DNA of 64,000 nt, taken from Spirochaetota bacterium (GTDB lineage Bacteria > Spirochaetota > UBA4802 > JAFGDQ01). This document shows, in pieces, positions 49,583 to 59,300 of this stretch. Position numbers and translations under genes: made by a program. The notes beneath the pieces are model-generated. The model saw nothing but the letters and a program-made list of their open reading frames with translations. It searched no databases and was not told the origin of the DNA. Position 1 is the first letter of the stretch; each line of letters begins with the position of its first letter. Location of the stretch: NCBI GenBank assembly GCA_034190085.1, contig JAXHTS010000030.1, positions 1-64,000 on the forward strand, in the 5' to 3' direction.

Positions 49583-49926
49583 ATTACTTCTCCCAGTGTA
49601 AATATAATAGTCCTACATAAAAATACTATGTGGTAAAACAAGGTTAATTTCGAAAAATAACATCCTTTTAATATAAATAAATTCAGATTTATGGATGATT
49701 TATATCAATATTAACCACAATATTCCCTGATTTCTTTTCTATTGGGATTATTGAGTATATTCAAATAATTTGAAATGGTATTTTATGCTGGTTGGACTAT
49801 TTTTACATTTAGAAATAAAATCAGTCAAGAATAAATATTTCACACTCATGGAAAATGCCAGGTCATTTATTTAGAGGTAAATTTGAGAAATAATATTAAA
49901 TAATAGAATTCAATCATTCTGTATAT
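49583..49926. other. Intergenic region upstream of metK
   Basis: 344 bases, AT-rich. No SAM-I/II/III riboswitch pattern or stable terminator was recognised by eye; the metK promoter should lie here. Confidence 0.4.
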
Positions 49927-51120
49927 TTATGTCGAATATTCAGAATTAATCTTTATATAATCATAGGATAGGTCAGTTGTTAAATATTTGGCCTGAGCAT
50001 TTCCCATTCCAAGATCAATATTAATTGTGATCTCCCTTCTTGATAGGACATCTTCAAGGTAATTAGGATCATAGTCAGCTGGTTTACCCCTTAGGAGCAA
50101 TGGGATTTTTTCAAAATAAATAGAGAGCCTATTCTCATCAACCTGGGCACCCGAATAGCCCACAGCACAGGCTATTCTTCCCCAATTAGGATCCTGCCCA
50201 AATAAAGCTGTTTTAACCAGTAATGATTCAGAGATTGACCTAGCAGCCTTCTTTGCATCATCTTCATCCATTGCGCCATTAACGCTGATTCTCAATAGTT
50301 TTGTTGCGCCTTCGCCATCCCTAACAATCATCTCTGAAAGTCTATCGAGTAAATGCATAAGCGCATCTTCAAAATTTTGGAGATCATTTTCCAGTGTTAT
50401 ATATTTCTTGGATATAGGCGATAAGATTATTGCTGTATCGCTTGTAGACATGTCACCATCAATTGTAATCGAATTTAGGCTTTTCATTATAGATCTGGTG
50501 AATATTCTTTTTAACATATTTTTTTCAATTGGAAAATCTGTAAGTATAAAGGCTAGTAGGGTAGCCATATTTGGAGCAATCATTCCAGATCCCTTAGCTG
50601 TACCTGCTATCCTATATTCTCCTAAGGAACTAGAAAAGGATACAGCAATCTCCTTAGGCGATGTATCAGTAGTCATTATAGCACTGGGTATTAAATCGGC
50701 ATTCTCTCTATCCAAATTACCTATGAGAGATGGAATAGCGTTCTTCATCTGTTCTAATGGTAGCTGAACGCCGATGATCCCGGTTGATGCCATAAGTATA
50801 GAATTGCTATCAACATCCATTTGTCTTGCCACTTCTTGAGTAAGTGTTATAGAATTGTGATATCCCTCATCCCCAGTACATGCATTTGCATTTGTTGAAT
50901 TGATAAGGATCCCATGAATGGGATTATCTATCCTCTCTCTGCATATACTTACAGCAGAAGAAGGCAATCTGTTCGTTGTAAATAGACCGGATGCATTACA
51001 GGGATTCTGTGAGAATATCATGGCAAAATCCAGCCTCCCTTTATATCGTATTCCGCATTCAATAGCTGAAAAGCTAAATCCATTAACCTCTTTGAGACCT
51101 CCACTTAGTACTTTCACCAT
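49927..51120 (-). CDS. argJ: Glutamate N-acetyltransferase/amino-acid acetyltransferase
   Basis: ArgJ recycles the acetyl group from N-acetylornithine to glutamate in arginine synthesis. I chose the ATG at 51120 (397 residues), with GAGGA a few bases upstream; the earlier ATG adds 19 residues with no family support. The self-cleavage site is visible: Thr187 in APNMATLLAF, together with TSTGIIG-like and STNANACTG motifs. The enzyme cleaves itself before this Thr to form the active heterotetramer. No other arginine genes adjoin it. Confidence 0.95.
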   Translation of the reverse strand: MVKVLSGGLKEVNGFSFSAIECGIRYKGRLDFAMIFSQNPCNASGLFTTNRLPSSAVSICRERIDNPIHGILINSTNANACTGDEGYHNSITLTQEVARQMDVDSNSILMASTGIIGVQLPLEQMKNAIPSLIGNLDRENADLIPSAIMTTDTSPKEIAVSFSSSLGEYRIAGTAKGSGMIAPNMATLLAFILTDFPIEKNMLKRIFTRSIMKSLNSITIDGDMSTSDTAIILSPISKKYITLENDLQNFEDALMHLLDRLSEMIVRDGEGATKLLRISVNGAMDEDDAKKAARSISESLLVKTALFGQDPNWGRIACAVGYSGAQVDENRLSIYFEKIPLLLRGKPADYDPNYLEDVLSRREITINIDLGMGNAQAKYLTTDLSYDYIKINSEYST

Positions 51121-51215
51121 ATTGTCCTCGTAAATATATTTACCTGGATTATTAGCATAGAAAAAATGAATATTCAAGGGATTTGAAAAAATTGCGAGAA
51201 TGTGAAGATATTTTG

Positions 51216-51746
51216 CTACTGTCCAATTAGTACACCATTGACATACTCACCTGTTAATGTCTTTCCATCAGGGTAGGTTATTGTCCCATGCCCATGCATT
51301 TTATTGTTTTTAAATTCACCAGTATATTCTGATCCATTGGGCCATGAGAATACACCTTGGCCCTCGGCTAAACCATTCTTGAAATCTCCCTTATATTTTG
51401 TGCCATCAGGATAATTGATTGTTCCTTTACCTTGCATTTTGTTGTTAATAAATTGACCGGTATATCTTTTACCACTAGGCCAAGTGTATTCTCCATTACC
51501 ATGCTTTTCCCCTTTGATAAATTCACCAATATATTTTGTGCCATCAGGATATAGGAATGTCCCTTGCCCATGCATTTTATTGTTCTTGAATCCACCTGTA
51601 TATTTTGAGCCATCATCCCATATATATGTTCCTATGCCGCTTGTGCAATTACCCCTCATACAGCCTGTCTTTTTAGGGACAGTCCTGCATCCATAGCTAA
51701 TAAGTATTAATATTATTAAAACAGAAAAGATCAATATTGTCCTCAT
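51216..51746 (-). CDS. MORN-repeat lipoprotein
   Basis: 176 residues. The ATG at 51746 has GGAGGAG immediately upstream, whereas an earlier in-frame ATG would precede that site. Signal peptide with lipobox SYGC (Cys20), then about six MORN repeats of 23 residues, with the YxGxFKNxxxHGxGTxxxPDGT pattern. MORN repeats act as membrane or protein scaffolds. A cell-surface or periplasmic membrane-attached protein is likely; the partner is unknown. Confidence 0.87.
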   Translation of the reverse strand: MRTILIFSVLIILILISYGCRTVPKKTGCMRGNCTSGIGTYIWDDGSKYTGGFKNNKMHGQGTFLYPDGTKYIGEFIKGEKHGNGEYTWPSGKRYTGQFINNKMQGKGTINYPDGTKYKGDFKNGLAEGQGVFSWPNGSEYTGEFKNNKMHGHGTITYPDGKTLTGEYVNGVLIGQ

Positions 51747-52157
51747 CTCTCCTCCAATCACTTAATATCTTTAATTTGATGGCATCCCCTAATAACATCT
51801 TATCCACACTTCTAAATTTCATCAGGATATACTATTAGTATACCGAGGATATTCTAAATATACTATATTGTATCTGGTTATAAATTTTTGATGAATTATT
51901 ATGTAATTCATTTATTGAATTGTAAATTCTTTTTCTATAAACACCCCCTTATTTTTTCAGGATGTGATCTTCAATCTAAAGTTTTTATTTAAATAGTATT
52001 AATTTCTGGAGAGGCAACAATTCTGTTGCTAGCGCCTTCCGATATAAAAATTTAGAATTCGGTGATATTGATTTTGGATGTTGTTTAGGTGGTAGGTTAA
52101 ACAATATTTGATGCTATCATCAACAATAATGATACTCTTCCAGATCACTTAACTCGG
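51747..52157. other. AT-rich intergenic region with a small hairpin
   Basis: About 410 bases without a gene. A small hairpin (GCAACA and TGTTGC around four bases) sits at 52014-52029. No other structure is evident. It lies downstream of the histidine kinase gene. Confidence 0.4.
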
Positions 52158-53681
52158 TTATTCAATCTTCATCGGTAATAACACCTTAAATGTGCTGCCC
52201 TTCCCTTCATCGCTCTTAACCTCTATTGAGCCCAAGTGAGCATCGATTATGTCTTTCACAATTGGAAGCCCCAGACCGGTTCCAACTATATGGCGAGTCT
52301 TGCTGTTTTTAACGCGGAAGAATCTTTCAAAGATAAATGGAAGATTCTGTTTACTAATGCCTATTCCGTTATCTGAAATAGAAAATATAAAGTAATCCTT
52401 ATCCATACTGCCATCAATCTCAATTTTTCCTCCATCATTAGTATATTTTATTCCATTGCTAATAAGATTAGTAAAAACTTCCCTCATGCCATCCTTATCA
52501 GCATTGATCAAGGGCAAGTTGTCATCAATATGCAGATTCAATGAAATTCCCTTCTTATCTGCCTGGGGTTTAAGGAGATCCACCACATCCTCCATTATCT
52601 CTCTTATGTTTAGGGGAATCATTCTTTGAATTGATAAACCCGATTCAATCTTGGATATGTCCAGAAGATCTGAGATGAGTTCTAGGAGTCCTTCTCCCCT
52701 CAATTTTGCCCTTTCAATTAACTCCAGTTGTTTTCCTTCAAGCTCTCCAACCACTCCTGCTTCAATTGCCATAAGCAACTGATTCATAGTAGCCACTGGA
52801 GCCTTTAGTTCATGTGTTACCTTGGCGATAAAATCAGCCTTCATCTTATCAATAGCCTTCTGTTCGCTGATATCCTGTACAATGACTACCACTCCCAATA
52901 CTTCGCCATCTTCCATTACAATGGGCGCATTATGTGCCATAAGCGATAAGGGATTATCAGCCGATATCTCTCCTGAGATATATGTATTTTCAATATAATC
53001 TCTGTTTAATACCTCAGAGATCATGTCAGAAAGATCCTTGCAGTACACACATTCATCAATCAATTTTCCAATTGAATCCTCTTCTCGAATATTCAGAAGC
53101 TTACCGGCAATTGGATTGTAAAGAATGAGCCTTTTCTCATTATCAAGAACAAGGACGCCATTGGGCATGCAGTTTAGGATTGTCTTTATTTTGCTCTTTT
53201 CATGAGAAATTGCCTGTAGTCCCTTTTCCTGTTCCCTTCTTAAAAACTCAGCCTCTAAAAGGAGAGCCTTTTTCTCAAGGGTCCTTCTAATTACCACTCT
53301 GAGCTGATCAGGGGTAAATGGTTTAGATATATAATCATATGCCCCCTCTTTCATCGCCTCTACTGCGGTTTCTACTGTAGCATACCCTGTTATTACGATA
53401 ATATCTATATGCTGGGCTATTCTGTTCACTTCATGGATTACCTCTAAGCCATTCATGCCAGGCATCATTAGATCAAGGAGTAGTATATCAAATTCCTTAC
53501 TTTTGATTAATTCAATTCCATCCATACCATTTTCAACTGCCTCTACACTCCACCCCTCTTTGGATAGAATTTTTACGCAACCCTCTCTAATAACAGCCTC
53601 ATCATCAACCACTAATATTCTGGCTTTTTTTATCATATTCTGTGGCTTCTCATTTAATCCATTAACTAATATATTACTCAT
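52158..53681 (-). CDS. Receiver-PAS-histidine kinase hybrid
   Basis: 507 residues: an N-terminal receiver domain (about 18-135) with the phosphoacceptor Asp70 in LLLDLMMPG, a coiled linker, a PAS domain (about 165-270), a HisKA dimerisation helix with His290 in KVTHELKAP, and a HATPase (NLISNGIKYT N-box, DNGIGI G1, GTGLGLPIV G2). No membrane segment, so it is a cytoplasmic sensor, with PAS as the possible redox or ligand site. It is in the same direction as the metF operon, but behind a strong terminator at 53737-53769. The start is uncertain (53681 or 53636). Confidence 0.9.
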   Translation of the reverse strand: MSNILVNGLNEKPQNMIKKARILVVDDEAVIREGCVKILSKEGWSVEAVENGMDGIELIKSKEFDILLLDLMMPGMNGLEVIHEVNRIAQHIDIIVITGYATVETAVEAMKEGAYDYISKPFTPDQLRVVIRRTLEKKALLLEAEFLRREQEKGLQAISHEKSKIKTILNCMPNGVLVLDNEKRLILYNPIAGKLLNIREEDSIGKLIDECVYCKDLSDMISEVLNRDYIENTYISGEISADNPLSLMAHNAPIVMEDGEVLGVVVIVQDISEQKAIDKMKADFIAKVTHELKAPVATMNQLLMAIEAGVVGELEGKQLELIERAKLRGEGLLELISDLLDISKIESGLSIQRMIPLNIREIMEDVVDLLKPQADKKGISLNLHIDDNLPLINADKDGMREVFTNLISNGIKYTNDGGKIEIDGSMDKDYFIFSISDNGIGISKQNLPFIFERFFRVKNSKTRHIVGTGLGLPIVKDIIDAHLGSIEVKSDEGKGSTFKVLLPMKIE

Positions 53682-53736
53682 TGGAAATATTATTATATAA
53701 TCTTTATACTACTTTTCTGCCATTAATATTTAAAAA

Positions 53737-53769
53737 GATATCTCTTCAACCTAAGGTTGGAGAGATATC
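53737..53769 (-). terminator. Rho-independent terminator after the response regulator
   Basis: A 16-base-pair stem (one G-T pair) with GATATCTCTCCAACCT and its partner, followed on the minus strand by TTTTT. It lies between the stop of the response regulator and the start of the kinase gene, so it should end most metF-operon transcripts there. Confidence 0.88.
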
Positions 53770-53804
53770 AATTATATTTTATTTTAATTATTATTCTTCA
53801 TCTT

Positions 53805-54191
53805 TTATCCTAAAAGCTTTCGTACCCTCTCTAATATTTCCTTGGGCTCCGCTGGCTTATCCAAATAATCCTCAGCTTCAGTCTCCATCCCCATCCTGGG
53901 TGTATATTTAGTTTCTGATATATGCGAAGCAACTGCAGTTAATAGTAAAATAGGTATTTCATTATACTCAGGATCGGACTTCAACTCAGAGCATAAGGTA
54001 TAACCATCCTTATGAGGCATCATTACATCAAGCACCATAACATCCGGCCTATATGCTTTTACCTTTTCATATCCCTCATTGCCATCATATGCGACTTGTA
54101 CATCATATCCGCCCTTTTCAATTATTAATCTTGTTGCTTCAACAAAATCAGGATCGTCATCGACAAGCAAAACCTTTTTTTTATCAGCCAT
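53805..54191 (-). CDS. Single-domain response regulator
   Basis: 128 residues comprising one receiver domain: acidic triad DDDPD at 11-15, phosphoacceptor Asp55 in VLDVMMPHKDGY, and the conserved Thr/Ala and Lys in VLLLTAVAS and YLDKPAEPKE. AGGAGGAG precedes its ATG. No output domain, so it works by protein contact, like CheY or Spo0F, possibly with the downstream kinase. It follows metF by 38 bases, tying it to the methylene-THF reductase operon. Confidence 0.9.
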   Translation of the reverse strand: MADKKKVLLVDDDPDFVEATRLIIEKGGYDVQVAYDGNEGYEKVKAYRPDVMVLDVMMPHKDGYTLCSELKSDPEYNEIPILLLTAVASHISETKYTPRMGMETEAEDYLDKPAEPKEILERVRKLLG

Positions 54192-54229
54192 TGTATCTCC
54201 TCCTAAATATTGTAAATTGTAAATAAAAA

Positions 54230-55153
54230 TTAGGCTTTGGGCCGCGGCAAAAGACCAGATTTCTCAACAATTTCTGGAACCCTCTGCTCCCATTCAATTG
54301 CCATCAAATGAATTCCGCTGACACCTTCGATATTTTTCAATTTCTCAATTGTTTCAATACATATTGCTATTCCTTCTTCAGCCTGTTTCTCTTTCTCTAC
54401 ACCTTTTAATCTTTCGATCATATGATCAGGAACATCCATTCCCGGAACTTTATTTTTCATATATTTTGCCATACCTACAGATTTAAAAGGTGTCACGCCC
54501 GCAAGTATATGAACCTTTTTATGCAGTCCCCTCTCTCTAACCCCATTCATCCATTTTTCAAATTTTTCCAGATTATAGATACACTGAGTTTGAATAAACT
54601 CAACACCCGCTGCTATCTTTTTAGCAAGTCTTGGAACTCTTATCTCAAATGGATCTGCAAAGGGATTTGCAGCTGCGCCAATAAACATAGATGGAGTTCC
54701 ATCCAGCTCATCACCCCCAATGAATTTACCTTCATCCCTTAAATGTTTTACAGTCTGAATAAGCTGTACTGAATCAAGATCATAGACATTTTTTGCTGTG
54801 GAGTGATCTCCAAAATGCTGATGATCACCTGACAGACAGAGGATGTTATTTATTCCATGAGCCGATGCTCCAAGAATATCACTCTGTATAGCAATTCGAT
54901 TTCTATCACGCGTCACCATCTGCATAATCGGCTCTAACCCCATCTGCTTTAAAAGAATGCTAGCAGAGATACTTGAAAGCCTCACAACTGATGTCTGATT
55001 ATCAGTGATATTGACTGCATCAACCGCATCCCTGAGCATCTCACCCTTCTTCTTTATTACTTCAGTGTTCACTCCTCTTGGTGGTCCGCATTCAGAGGTT
55101 ATAACAAATTCACCCCTATCTAATAAGCTCTGCAATTTGCTCTGGGTTTTCAT
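54230..55153 (-). CDS. metF: Methylenetetrahydrofolate reductase, large flavoprotein subunit
   Basis: 307 residues of the MTHFR TIM barrel; it reduces methylene-THF to methyl-THF, the last step of the methyl branch. The N-terminal TSECGPPRG, DAVNITDNQTSVVRLS, and LCLSGDHQHFG segments fit the family. In acetogens, MetF works with MetV and receives electrons through HdrABC-MvhD, whose genes are directly upstream here. Start overlaps the metV stop by four bases. A second metF-like gene ends at the right edge of the window. Confidence 0.95.
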   Translation of the reverse strand: MKTQSKLQSLLDRGEFVITSECGPPRGVNTEVIKKKGEMLRDAVDAVNITDNQTSVVRLSSISASILLKQMGLEPIMQMVTRDRNRIAIQSDILGASAHGINNILCLSGDHQHFGDHSTAKNVYDLDSVQLIQTVKHLRDEGKFIGGDELDGTPSMFIGAAANPFADPFEIRVPRLAKKIAAGVEFIQTQCIYNLEKFEKWMNGVRERGLHKKVHILAGVTPFKSVGMAKYMKNKVPGMDVPDHMIERLKGVEKEKQAEEGIAICIETIEKLKNIEGVSGIHLMAIEWEQRVPEIVEKSGLLPRPKA

Positions 55154-55818
55154 ACCTTTAGATCCTCCCTTACAATCCTTCTCGGCCCACCGTCACGGCT
55201 TACGGACCAATCCTTTATTGGGATAACCTCTTCAAACAAATCCAGAGCATCCAACTCCTTTAATCTATCGTAAATAAGCTGCCAACCACAATCCACCTCT
55301 GAATCAATCTCACACTTCCCATCACTCGAGCCTCCGCAGGGACCATTTAACAGGCTTTTAGAGCATCGGGTTATTGGGCATATGCCTCCTGTCGTATCCA
55401 ATACACAATTTCCGCATGCCTGACATCTCTCAGTCCATACCCCCTGCTCCTCTGTGACGCCAATAAAATTAGTATTTATTGCTGGGCTAACGTGTATCCT
55501 CCTGTATTTTTCTGCAAGAAACTGTACTCCAGCTCCACAGGCCATAGATAATACAGCCTCATAATCATCAATATAACCACGGAGTTCCTCCAAATATTCG
55601 GGATCACACTGCCTTTCAAGTGTGACTTCCTTGATCTCTATCGGATTACCCTCCTTCTCTCTTGCAATATTAATTGAAGAAGAAAGAATTTCCACCTCCT
55701 TCTGGCCACCAGCTGAACAGACGGTAACACATCCCCTGCATCCGACTAGTAATATTTTTTTTTTGTCGGATATAGTGTTAAGGATTTCATCTAATGGCTT
55801 ACTTTCACCAATTATCAT
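55150..55818 (-). CDS. metV: Methylene-THF reductase C-terminal (MetV-like) iron-sulfur protein
   Basis: 222 residues from the ATG at 55818, preceded by GGGAGGAATAAA. The second half has a cysteine-rich module (CQACGNC, then CPITRCSKSLLNGPCGG) that matches the MTHFR_C domain and is thought to bind iron-sulfur clusters, and the N-terminal half has a Rossmann-like part with GCRGCVTVCSAGG. MetV is the small subunit needed by MetF in acetogens such as Moorella. It couples to metF by a four-base overlap. Confidence 0.9.
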   Translation of the reverse strand: MIIGESKPLDEILNTISDKKKILLVGCRGCVTVCSAGGQKEVEILSSSINIAREKEGNPIEIKEVTLERQCDPEYLEELRGYIDDYEAVLSMACGAGVQFLAEKYRRIHVSPAINTNFIGVTEEQGVWTERCQACGNCVLDTTGGICPITRCSKSLLNGPCGGSSDGKCEIDSEVDCGWQLIYDRLKELDALDLFEEVIPIKDWSVSRDGGPRRIVREDLKV

Positions 55819-55861
55819 TTTATTCCTCCCTATCGATTGTACTCCTGAAATGAAAATATTT

Positions 55862-56317
55862 CTATATAGACATCTCATCTAGGTTAGCTTTATTAGCCTT
55901 TACCTCTTTGGGTCTTATTGGACTTGGACCGATTTCTCTAATCTTATCAACCATCTCCTTTGCATAAGCGACAAATTTTGGACCATCTCCAGCGCCTAAA
56001 TTTTTCATCTCAACCCTTCCACTCTCAATACCTATATCCTCTAATATCCTCTTAACTCTCTCTACCCTTCTTCTTGCTCGTAAATTTCCTGTTTGAAAGT
56101 TGCAATTTCCCTCTTCACATCCAACCACATAAACCCCATCCACACCAGACTCAAAAGCCTTTAATATATGAATAACATCTACCTTGCCTGTGCATGGTAC
56201 CCTTATAATTCTAATATTGGTAGAATATTGTGCTCTCATTGAACCTGCCAGGTCCGCTGCTGAATACCCTCAAAAACTACAACAGAAAGCCAGAATAATA
56301 GGTTCGAACTCATCCAT
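55862..56317 (-). CDS. mvhD: MvhD-family iron-sulfur subunit, probable selenoprotein
   Basis: A conventional reading would start at 56239 (125 residues) and lose the first conserved cysteines. The upstream ATG at 56317 has a perfect AAAGGAGGT five bases before it and reads in frame through a TGA at 56270-56272 as AFCCSFUGYSAADLAG, aligning with the usual FLCNWCSYGGAD motif of MvhD, so codon 16 replaces the second Cys. The full protein is then 151 residues and continues with NIRIIRVPCTGKVD, VGCEEGNCNF and the GPKFVAYAKEMV region. MvhD carries a [2Fe-2S] cluster and links an electron donor to HdrA. It overlaps hdrA by eight bases. Confidence 0.9.
56235..56272 (-). promoter_or_regulatory. Candidate bacterial SECIS element
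   Basis: Directly after the in-frame TGA, the mRNA can fold into a six-base-pair stem (GGACCU/AGGUUC with one G-U pair, 56255-56250 and 56246-56241) with loop GGC at 56249-56247, above an internal loop and a four-base-pair lower stem (UUCA with UGAG). The loop begins with G and is about 20 bases after the UGA, as in known bacterial SECIS hairpins. This is by eye and needs a folding program. Confidence 0.65.
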
Positions 56318-59300
56318 AAGCTACCTCCTTTACTTCTTGAATTTCTTTAATATATTCTATGGATTCTTCGCATTTTGCAATTAACTGTGCATCTCTAAAA
56401 TGCTGGAGTTCAATAGCCTTGCCTGGACAATCACTTGCGCATGATCCGCATCCACGACATAGCGCTGGATTTATCTCTGCAACACCATCATTGTTGATAA
56501 AAGGAACCTTATTTGAGCAGACTCTAACACATGTGAGACAGGCTGCGCATAACTCAGGATTAACCTGCGCTATTACAGCATCAGCCTGTAGCTTATCCTT
56601 TGATAAGACGATCGCGGCGCGAGCCGCTGCTGCCGCAGCCTGTGATATAGTTTCATCAATCAATTTAGGATTATGAGCCATTCCGCACATATAGATCCCA
56701 TCATTAGCAAAGTCAACAGGACGAAGTTTCATATGCGCCTCAAGATAAAAATCATCTCTTGTTCGGTCTATCTTCAACATTGTTGATAATTCTTCATTTT
56801 CTCTTGGTATGGTAGCACTGCTTAATATCAATATATCAGGATTAATTTCAATTCTTAACCCCAACACTGGATCATTGACAGATACGCTAAGTGTTCCATG
56901 GGCATCAGTTACCTCAGGCATATTATCCAAATCATATCTTATAAAGATAACCCCCATCTCTCTTGCTTTTGTATAGTATTCCTCTAAGAGCCCGTATGTT
57001 CGAATATCCCTGTATAATATGTATACCCTCGCGTCAGGATTCATCCCCTTGATCTTTAATGCATTCTTAATGGCAACAGAACAGCAGACTCTGCTGCAAT
57101 AGGGACGCTCTTCATTCCTCGATCCCACACATTGAATCATTACAAATTCTTTGCTATCCTTGATAGAGTCTTTATTATTTACTATCCTGTTTTCAAACTC
57201 CATCTGCGTTAAGACACGATCATTCTCGCCATATAGATACTCCTTTGGCTTAGACTCCTCTGCTCCGGTTGCCACAATCGTTATTCCGTGTTCAACCCTC
57301 ATTGTGCGCATCGCAGGCCCAATAAGCAGACTTGTAACAAAGTTGCCCTTATAACCCTCGAAATTATCTATAACAGCATTTTTCACAACGATTATCCTCT
57401 CATGAGATTCAACACTTTTGACCAATGTATCGAGATATGCCTGAACATCATCTCCATGTATTGTATAATAGATATCCTTCAGGTTGCCCCCAAGCTCAGA
57501 TTCCTTTTCAACCAATGTCACATCAAAACCCTGTTCAGCTAATCTCAATGCAGCATGCATACCAGCAAGGCCACCCCCTATAACTAATCCCTTATGTGTG
57601 ACATCGAGAAACTGCTCCTGCAGAGGCGATAATAATCTAGCGTTTGCTACTGCCATTCTTACTAGGTCCCTTGCCTTCTCAGTCGCCCTTTCCTTCTCTT
57701 GCTGATGAACCCAAGAACACTGATCCCTGATATTGGCCATCTCAAAGAGATATCTATTCAGTCCAGCCTCCCTTATGGTGGACTGAAAGAGGGGCTCGTG
57801 TGTTCTAGGGGAGCAGGAGGCCACAATAACCCTGTTTAAATTATTATCGATTATTGCATCCCTTATCTTCTGCTGAGTATCCTGTGAGCATGTGTATAAA
57901 TTTTCATCCGCAAAGACCACATCTGGTAGCGTTAGGGCGTATTCTTTTATTGATGGTACGTTTACAACACCACCGATATTTATCCCGCAATGGCATACAA
58001 ACACGCCAATCCGCGGATCTTCGCCAGTTATATCTCGTTCAGGGGGATATTCCACCTCCTCAATCATCTCTCCCCTTGCAGAGAAGAGAAGAGACTCTGC
58101 ATAGGCCGCAGCGCCGCTGGATTGAGCCACGGTCTCAGGAATATCCTTTGGCGACTGGAAAACACCTGAGACATAGATCCCATCCCTTGATGTGTTCAAT
58201 GGTTCAAAGGTTGATGTTTCACAAAATCCATACCTATCAATATCAATTTCAAGCTTTTTACTCAGGTTGATAGCGCCCTGTGATGGCACCATCCCGATAG
58301 ATAAAACAACGAGATCAAACTCCTCCCTTATGCTGCTGCCGGTTTCATTGATGTATTTGATAATAATATTATCATTATCAGGATCCTCCTCCAGATCAGA
58401 CACCATGCTTCTGATAAACCTAACACCATGTTCATCCCTTGCCCTCTCATAGTAGGAGTCAAATTCCTTGCCAAAGGCTCGTATATCCATATAGAATATT
58501 GTTGGTTCAATTCTATTATCATGCTCCCTGGCTATGATGGCCTCCTTGGTGGCATACATACAGCAGACAGAGGAGCAATAATCATTATCGCATGTCGTGT
58601 CACGCGATCCGACACATTGAATCCAAGCGACCTTTCGTGGATGACTATTGTCAGATGGACGCATCACCTCGCCCTCAAATGGACCGGATGCTGATAATAT
58701 CCTTTCAAATTGCAGGCTGGTCACAACATTCTCAAATCGTCCATATCCATACCTCCCTTTAATGCTAGCATCAAAGGGATCAAATCCGGGAATCAATATT
58801 ATTGAACCTACGTCGATATTCCGTATCCGAGGAATATCATCGTGCTTAATGGCATCAGCTTGGCATGCGGCTAAACATTGCAGACATTCACAACAAATGC
58901 CACAGTCCAGACAACGCTTAGCCTCTGCTACTGCCATCTCCTGTGTGAATGTATATTCAATCTCATTATAATTTCCGGATCGGTTATTTATATCAGCCTT
59001 TTGAGCATAATGACGAGGAATGACTAAGTATGGTCTCTCATCAGGCAATTCAGCAGGTTTTTTCTCAACTATCTCACGTCCTTGGGCAATATCTTCTCCT
59101 TGAATATAACGCTTTATACTCTCTGCTGCCCTATGTCCATGATCAATAGCCTCAACAACCGATTTTGGTCCATATACAACATCGCCCCCAGCAAATACAC
59201 CCTCTATATTCGTAGCAAGTGTAAGAGCATCTGCTTTAATACCCCCGCCCTGTCTCTCAATAGGTGAGTTATCGCCTATCCAATCAAGATCAGCTGCCTG

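Noticed and set aside
49583-49926. SAM riboswitch upstream of metK
   Set aside because: No recognisable SAM-I P1-P4 arrangement or terminator found by eye; I cannot exclude it without a covariance search.
56237-56239. The ATG at 56239 as the start of mvhD
   Set aside because: It removes the conserved FxCxxC region, and the strong ribosome-binding site and conserved sequence lie upstream, before the TGA.
56270-56272. TGA as a sequencing error or a true stop in mvhD
   Set aside because: A true stop would leave only 15 codons behind a perfect ribosome-binding site; an error is possible but the exact fit to a Cys position and the SECIS-like hairpin favour Sec. Read data should still be checked.
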